The position numbers and the translations under genes were made by a program. A stretch of 59,911 nt of DNA from Mycobacteriales bacterium (lineage in GTDB: Bacteria > Actinomycetota > Actinomycetes > Mycobacteriales > CADCTP01). The notes under the pieces were generated by a model, which saw nothing but the letters and a program-made list of their open reading frames with translations, ran no database searches and had not been told where the DNA came from. The number at the start of each line of letters is the position of its first letter. The stretch's first letter is position 1. Below, one piece after another: positions 56,932 to 59,911 of the stretch. The DNA lies in the NCBI GenBank assembly GCA_035995165.1, contig DASYKU010000061.1:1-59911 (forward strand), read 5' to 3'.

Positions 56932-58733
56932 CGGGCCACCCCCGCCGCCAGCCCGCGGATCAGCCGGCGTCCGGTCACCAGCACCAGCGCCAGCGGCACC
57001 GCGGTCACCACCACCGCGCCCGCCGCCAGCGGACCCACGTTCGTGGCGAACTCCCGGGACTCGGACAGCAGCGCCAGCGTGACCAGCCGGCTGCCGGGCG
57101 TCCCGACCAGCAGGCCGACCACGAGGTCGTTCCAGACCAGCACGAACTCCAGCACCGCGACCGCGACCAGCGACTCCCAGCGCTGGATCAGCACCACGCC
57201 CGCGGCCAGCCGCTCCCCGCCGTCCAGGCGTTGCCGGATCACCTCGCCGGCCGGCACGGTCGCGAACGCGCCCCGCAGCAGCAGCACCGCGAACGGGGTG
57301 CCGGCCGCCGCGTGCACGCCGGCCAGGGCGCCCGGCGAGCCGAGCCAGCTCTGCGCGGACAGCGCGTCCCCGAGCGGACCGGCGTACACCTGGACCGGCA
57401 GCACGGCCAGGACCGCGCAGACGGCGGCCAGCCGGCGGACGTCGCGGCGCGGCAGGCCGCCCCAGGCCAGCGCGTACGCGGCCGGGACGGCGAGGATCAG
57501 CAACGCCAGCGTGGCCGCGACCGCCCGCACGGCGGTGGCCCCGATCGCCCCGCCCAGCTCGCCGCTGGCGAACGCGTCCCGGTACGAGCCCAGCGACAGG
57601 CCCGTGCCCGTCCACCACCAGCCGTGCAGCGCCGCCGTCGCGGGCGCCCGCAGCGAGGTCAGCACCAGCGCCGCGAACGGCACCAGCCAGAGCGCCAGCG
57701 CCAGCGCACCGACCCCGCGCAGCGTCCAGCGCCAGGACCGCCGCCGCGGCGGGGCCGGGTCGGGGTCGCCGGGCTCGGGCGCGGCCAGCGACCGCCGGGT
57801 CTGCCCACCCCGCGCGGCCAGCAGCGCCGCCGCGGCCAGGAACAGCGTGAGCACCACGACCAGCGCCGCCCGCTGCCCCTCGGCCAGGTCGCTCTCCCGG
57901 CGCAGCCACTGCAGGCCGACCACGTCGGCCGCCTCCTGCACCGACCCCGGTACGGCCACCAGCACCAGGTCGAAGATCCGGGCCGCCGCGACCAGCAGCG
58001 TGAGCAGCACGGTCGCCAGCACCGGCCGCAACGCCGGCAGCAGGACCGTACGGAGCCGGGCGACCGGGCCGAGGCCGGCCGAGCGGGCCATCCGCAGCCG
58101 GTCGCTCGGCACCGCCCGCAGCCCGGCCGCGAACACCACCACGGCCAGCCCGATCCAGGACCAGGCGAAGGCCGAGCCGAGCACGACCGCGATGAACCCG
58201 GGGCCGAGCAGGTTCGGCGGGCCGCCGGGCAGGTGGTCGAGCACCGCGGCGACCGTGCCCCGGTCCGGGTCGGGGTCGAACAGCAGCCGGAACGCCGCCC
58301 CCGCCACGAACCCGGACACCGCCAGCGGCGCGGCCAGGACCGCCAGCAGCAGCGTCCGCGACCCGCCCGCGCGCCGGGCCAGCTCGGCCAGCCCGAGCCC
58401 GGCCACCCCGAGGACCAGCGCGAACAGCACCCACCAGACGCTGTTGCCGGCGGCCCGGGTGACCCGGTCGTCGGCGAAGACCCGGTAGTCGCCCAGCCCG
58501 GCGAACCGGCCGTCCCGCAACAGGCTGCGGGCCATCGTCCAGCCCAGCGGCACCACCAGCACGGCCAGTACCGCCAGCACCGCCGGCAGCGGCGCGAGGA
58601 CGGCCCAGGCCGGTACGGCGGGCCGGCCGGCGGGCCGCGGCCGGGTGTCCTCCCGGGTCGCGATCTCGTACATCGGGACGCCGTCGTCCGTCCCGGTCCC
58701 GGTCGGCTCCTCCGCCCGGCTCGTCGTCGTCAC
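56928..58733 (-). CDS. Sugar ABC transporter permease, MalF and MalG halves fused
   Basis: A 601-residue protein with about twelve transmembrane helices. The first half (about 30-310) is MalF-like, with an EAA-type loop RMARSAGLGPVARLRTVLLPALRP; the second (about 340-600) is MalG-like, beginning LRGVGALALALWLVPFAALVLTSL, but its EAA loop is degenerate (VIRQRLDGGERLAAGVVLIQRW). These subunits are normally two separate proteins. GTG 58733 follows a G-rich ribosome-binding site 19 bases after the binding-protein stop. No ATPase gene is present in the window. Confidence 0.85.
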   Translation of the reverse strand: MTTTSRAEEPTGTGTDDGVPMYEIATREDTRPRPAGRPAVPAWAVLAPLPAVLAVLAVLVVPLGWTMARSLLRDGRFAGLGDYRVFADDRVTRAAGNSVWWVLFALVLGVAGLGLAELARRAGGSRTLLLAVLAAPLAVSGFVAGAAFRLLFDPDPDRGTVAAVLDHLPGGPPNLLGPGFIAVVLGSAFAWSWIGLAVVVFAAGLRAVPSDRLRMARSAGLGPVARLRTVLLPALRPVLATVLLTLLVAAARIFDLVLVAVPGSVQEAADVVGLQWLRRESDLAEGQRAALVVVLTLFLAAAALLAARGGQTRRSLAAPEPGDPDPAPPRRRSWRWTLRGVGALALALWLVPFAALVLTSLRAPATAALHGWWWTGTGLSLGSYRDAFASGELGGAIGATAVRAVAATLALLILAVPAAYALAWGGLPRRDVRRLAAVCAVLAVLPVQVYAGPLGDALSAQSWLGSPGALAGVHAAAGTPFAVLLLRGAFATVPAGEVIRQRLDGGERLAAGVVLIQRWESLVAVAVLEFVLVWNDLVVGLLVGTPGSRLVTLALLSESREFATNVGPLAAGAVVVTAVPLALVLVTGRRLIRGLAAGVAR

Positions 58734-58752
58734 CGCCGGACCCCCGCCCGGC

Positions 58753-59911
58753 TCACGGCTGGGCTCCGGGAGCAGCCGCGGCGACCAGGGCGGCGACCGT
58801 CTCCTCGACGGTCTGCTCGGGATCCCCGCCGTGCCCGAGCTCGGCCAGGAACCGCTGCAGCAGCCGCCAGAGCCCGCGCCCGTCGCCGCCGGACAGCCCA
58901 CCGCGCAGCCGGTCGGACAGGTCGAAGCCGAACTCGTCCGGCCCGCCGAGCCGGACCTCGTCCAGCAGCTCCGGGCGGTACTGCGGCGGGTACCTCGTCA
59001 CCTCCGGCCGCAGCGAGACGAACCCGCCGTACGCGGCCCAGTCGACCGCCGCCCGCGGCAGCGCCAGCCAGTCGACCAGCTCCCGCCCGCCCGGCCCGGC
59101 CTCCGCGAGCAGCACGGCCAGGTCGCCGGCCACGATCAGCGGCCGCACCCCGCCCGGCGGCGCCGGCACGTGGAACCAGTCCAGCGGCGGCGCCTGCGGG
59201 GCCAGCCGGGTCACCACCGGCAGCACGAAGTCGGCGCCGACCAGCATCGCCGCCCGGCCCCGGACGGCCACGTCCAGCACCGAGTCCTCGAACTGGGTGA
59301 CCAGCGCGCGGGCCGGCCCGCCCGGCAGCGTGCCCGGCGGCGACCAGACCTCGGCCAGCAGTTCCAGCGCCCGCACCACCGAGGACCGGTCCCAGGAGTC
59401 GGTGCCGCCGGCCAGCGCCTCGTACGTGACCCGGTCCAGGCCCCAGAGCACGTTCTCGAACCAGTCGGTGAGGACGTAGCCGTCGGCCGCGCCGATCGAC
59501 AGCGGCGCGATCCCGGCCCGTACGCAGCGCTCCCGCAGGTCGCGCCAGGACGCCCAGTCCGACGGCGGTTCCCGCATCCCCATCCGGGCGAGCACATCCG
59601 GCCGGTACCAGACCAGGGACTTGTGCGCGGTCTTGTACCAGACCCCGCGGGTCGTCCCGCCCGGGCTCGCCAGTGCGCGCCAGAGCGTCGAGACCCCGGG
59701 CGGCGTCAGGTCCGGCACCGTGGCCAGGCCGGTCAGGTCCTCGGCCACCAGCCCCGGCCGGGGCAGCATGGCCACGTCCGGCGCGACCCCGCGGGCGACC
59801 CGGCCCGCCAGCAGCGTGGCCACGTCGTCGCCCAGCGAGACCACCGAGACGCCCCAGCGCCGCTCGGCCGTGAAGTGCCGCAGCTCCTGGCGGAACCGGG
59901 CCAGCTCGTCA
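58753..59911 (-). CDS. Extracellular sugar-binding protein of an ABC transporter (5' end outside window)
   Basis: The visible 385 residues form most of a family 1 solute-binding protein of the alpha-glucoside/oligosaccharide type: VWYKTAHKSLVWYRPDVLARMG, APLSIGAADGYVLTDWFENVLWG and RAAMLVGADFVLPVV match conserved blocks of AglE-like proteins. The frame is open to the window edge, so the signal peptide and lipobox are not visible; a GTG at 59844 is in frame but coding continues upstream of it (DELARFRQELRHFTAE). First visible gene of the binding protein-permease-STAND operon. Confidence 0.85.
   Translation of the reverse strand, partial: DELARFRQELRHFTAERRWGVSVVSLGDDVATLLAGRVARGVAPDVAMLPRPGLVAEDLTGLATVPDLTPPGVSTLWRALASPGGTTRGVWYKTAHKSLVWYRPDVLARMGMREPPSDWASWRDLRERCVRAGIAPLSIGAADGYVLTDWFENVLWGLDRVTYEALAGGTDSWDRSSVVRALELLAEVWSPPGTLPGGPARALVTQFEDSVLDVAVRGRAAMLVGADFVLPVVTRLAPQAPPLDWFHVPAPPGGVRPLIVAGDLAVLLAEAGPGGRELVDWLALPRAAVDWAAYGGFVSLRPEVTRYPPQYRPELLDEVRLGGPDEFGFDLSDRLRGGLSGGDGRGLWRLLQRFLAELGHGGDPEQTVEETVAALVAAAAPGAQP

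Noticed and set aside
1-59911. tRNA, rRNA, insertion sequences, transposase or integrase genes
   Set aside because: None was recognised by eye on either strand. A dedicated tRNA and insertion-sequence search would be needed to exclude them fully.

Overview
The window is very GC-rich with almost exclusively G/C third codon positions, frequent GTG starts and a gene content typical of a high-GC actinomycete: a WhiB regulator, F420 biosynthesis genes, and a mannose-1-phosphate guanylyltransferase next to a WbbL rhamnosyltransferase. The order whiB - fbiA - fbiB - (spacer) - manB - wbbL matches the whiB2 (Rv3260c) - fbiA - fbiB - manB - wbbL1 (Rv3265c) block of Mycobacterium tuberculosis, so this is a conserved chromosomal region and not a plasmid. 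The genus cannot be fixed from the sequence.

Layout. (1) 1-9.4 kb: a type IV secretion/conjugation-like operon (VirB2-like, small membrane protein, VirB4 ATPase, VirB6-like, VirB8-like, VirB1-like lytic transglycosylase/NlpC-P60), with a divergent ribbon-helix-helix regulator and a 5'-truncated repeat protein; no relaxase or coupling protein is visible. (2) 9.5-11.4 kb: a small membrane protein and an MFS transporter. (3) 11.5-21.2 kb: a duplicated-domain protein, WhiB, FbiA, a CofE-Nudix version of FbiB, a serine hydrolase, a DNA glycosylase, and a leftward cell-envelope operon (two GT4 glycosyltransferases, wbbL, manB). (4) 21.3-39.7 kb: a large polysaccharide locus: two flippase-like membrane proteins, four glycosyltransferase genes, a YfhO-like protein, GDP-mannose dehydratase, an epimerase, methyltransferases, a Wzm/Wzt ABC exporter and a 1196-residue methyltransferase-GT2-GT4 fusion. 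(5) 39.8-47.8 kb: mixed accessory and housekeeping genes, including a 48-codon leaderless gene, a PAP2-diacylglycerol-kinase fusion with an apparent internal deletion, an APH(6)-like kinase, RlmA-like methyltransferase, iron alcohol dehydrogenase and polyprenyl diphosphate synthase. (6) 47.9-54.2 kb: a polyprenyl-phosphate glycosyltransferase, two tandem GT-C-like membrane proteins, a second DPM-synthase-like enzyme and a UDP-glucuronate decarboxylase-like enzyme. (7) 54.5-59.9 kb: a leftward operon of a sugar-binding protein, a MalF-MalG fused permease and a membrane-anchored STAND/TPR protein whose P-loop lacks the lysine.

Most of regions 3-6 can be read as one envelope-polysaccharide factory: nucleotide sugars (ManB, Gmd, UXS-like), cytoplasmic assembly (WbbL, GT4s, GT2s), export (Wzm/Wzt, possibly flippase-like proteins), and outer-face modification by lipid-linked sugars (polyprenyl synthase, DPMS-like enzymes, GT-C and YfhO proteins). 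The most unusual items are the STAND/permease/binding-protein operon, the trifunctional fusion, the CofE-Nudix fusion, and a recurring leaderless promoter architecture (TAnnnT 5-8 bases before the start codon) that in two places becomes a symmetric bidirectional promoter with shared -10 bases. Three short C-terminal gene remnants also show past deletions.
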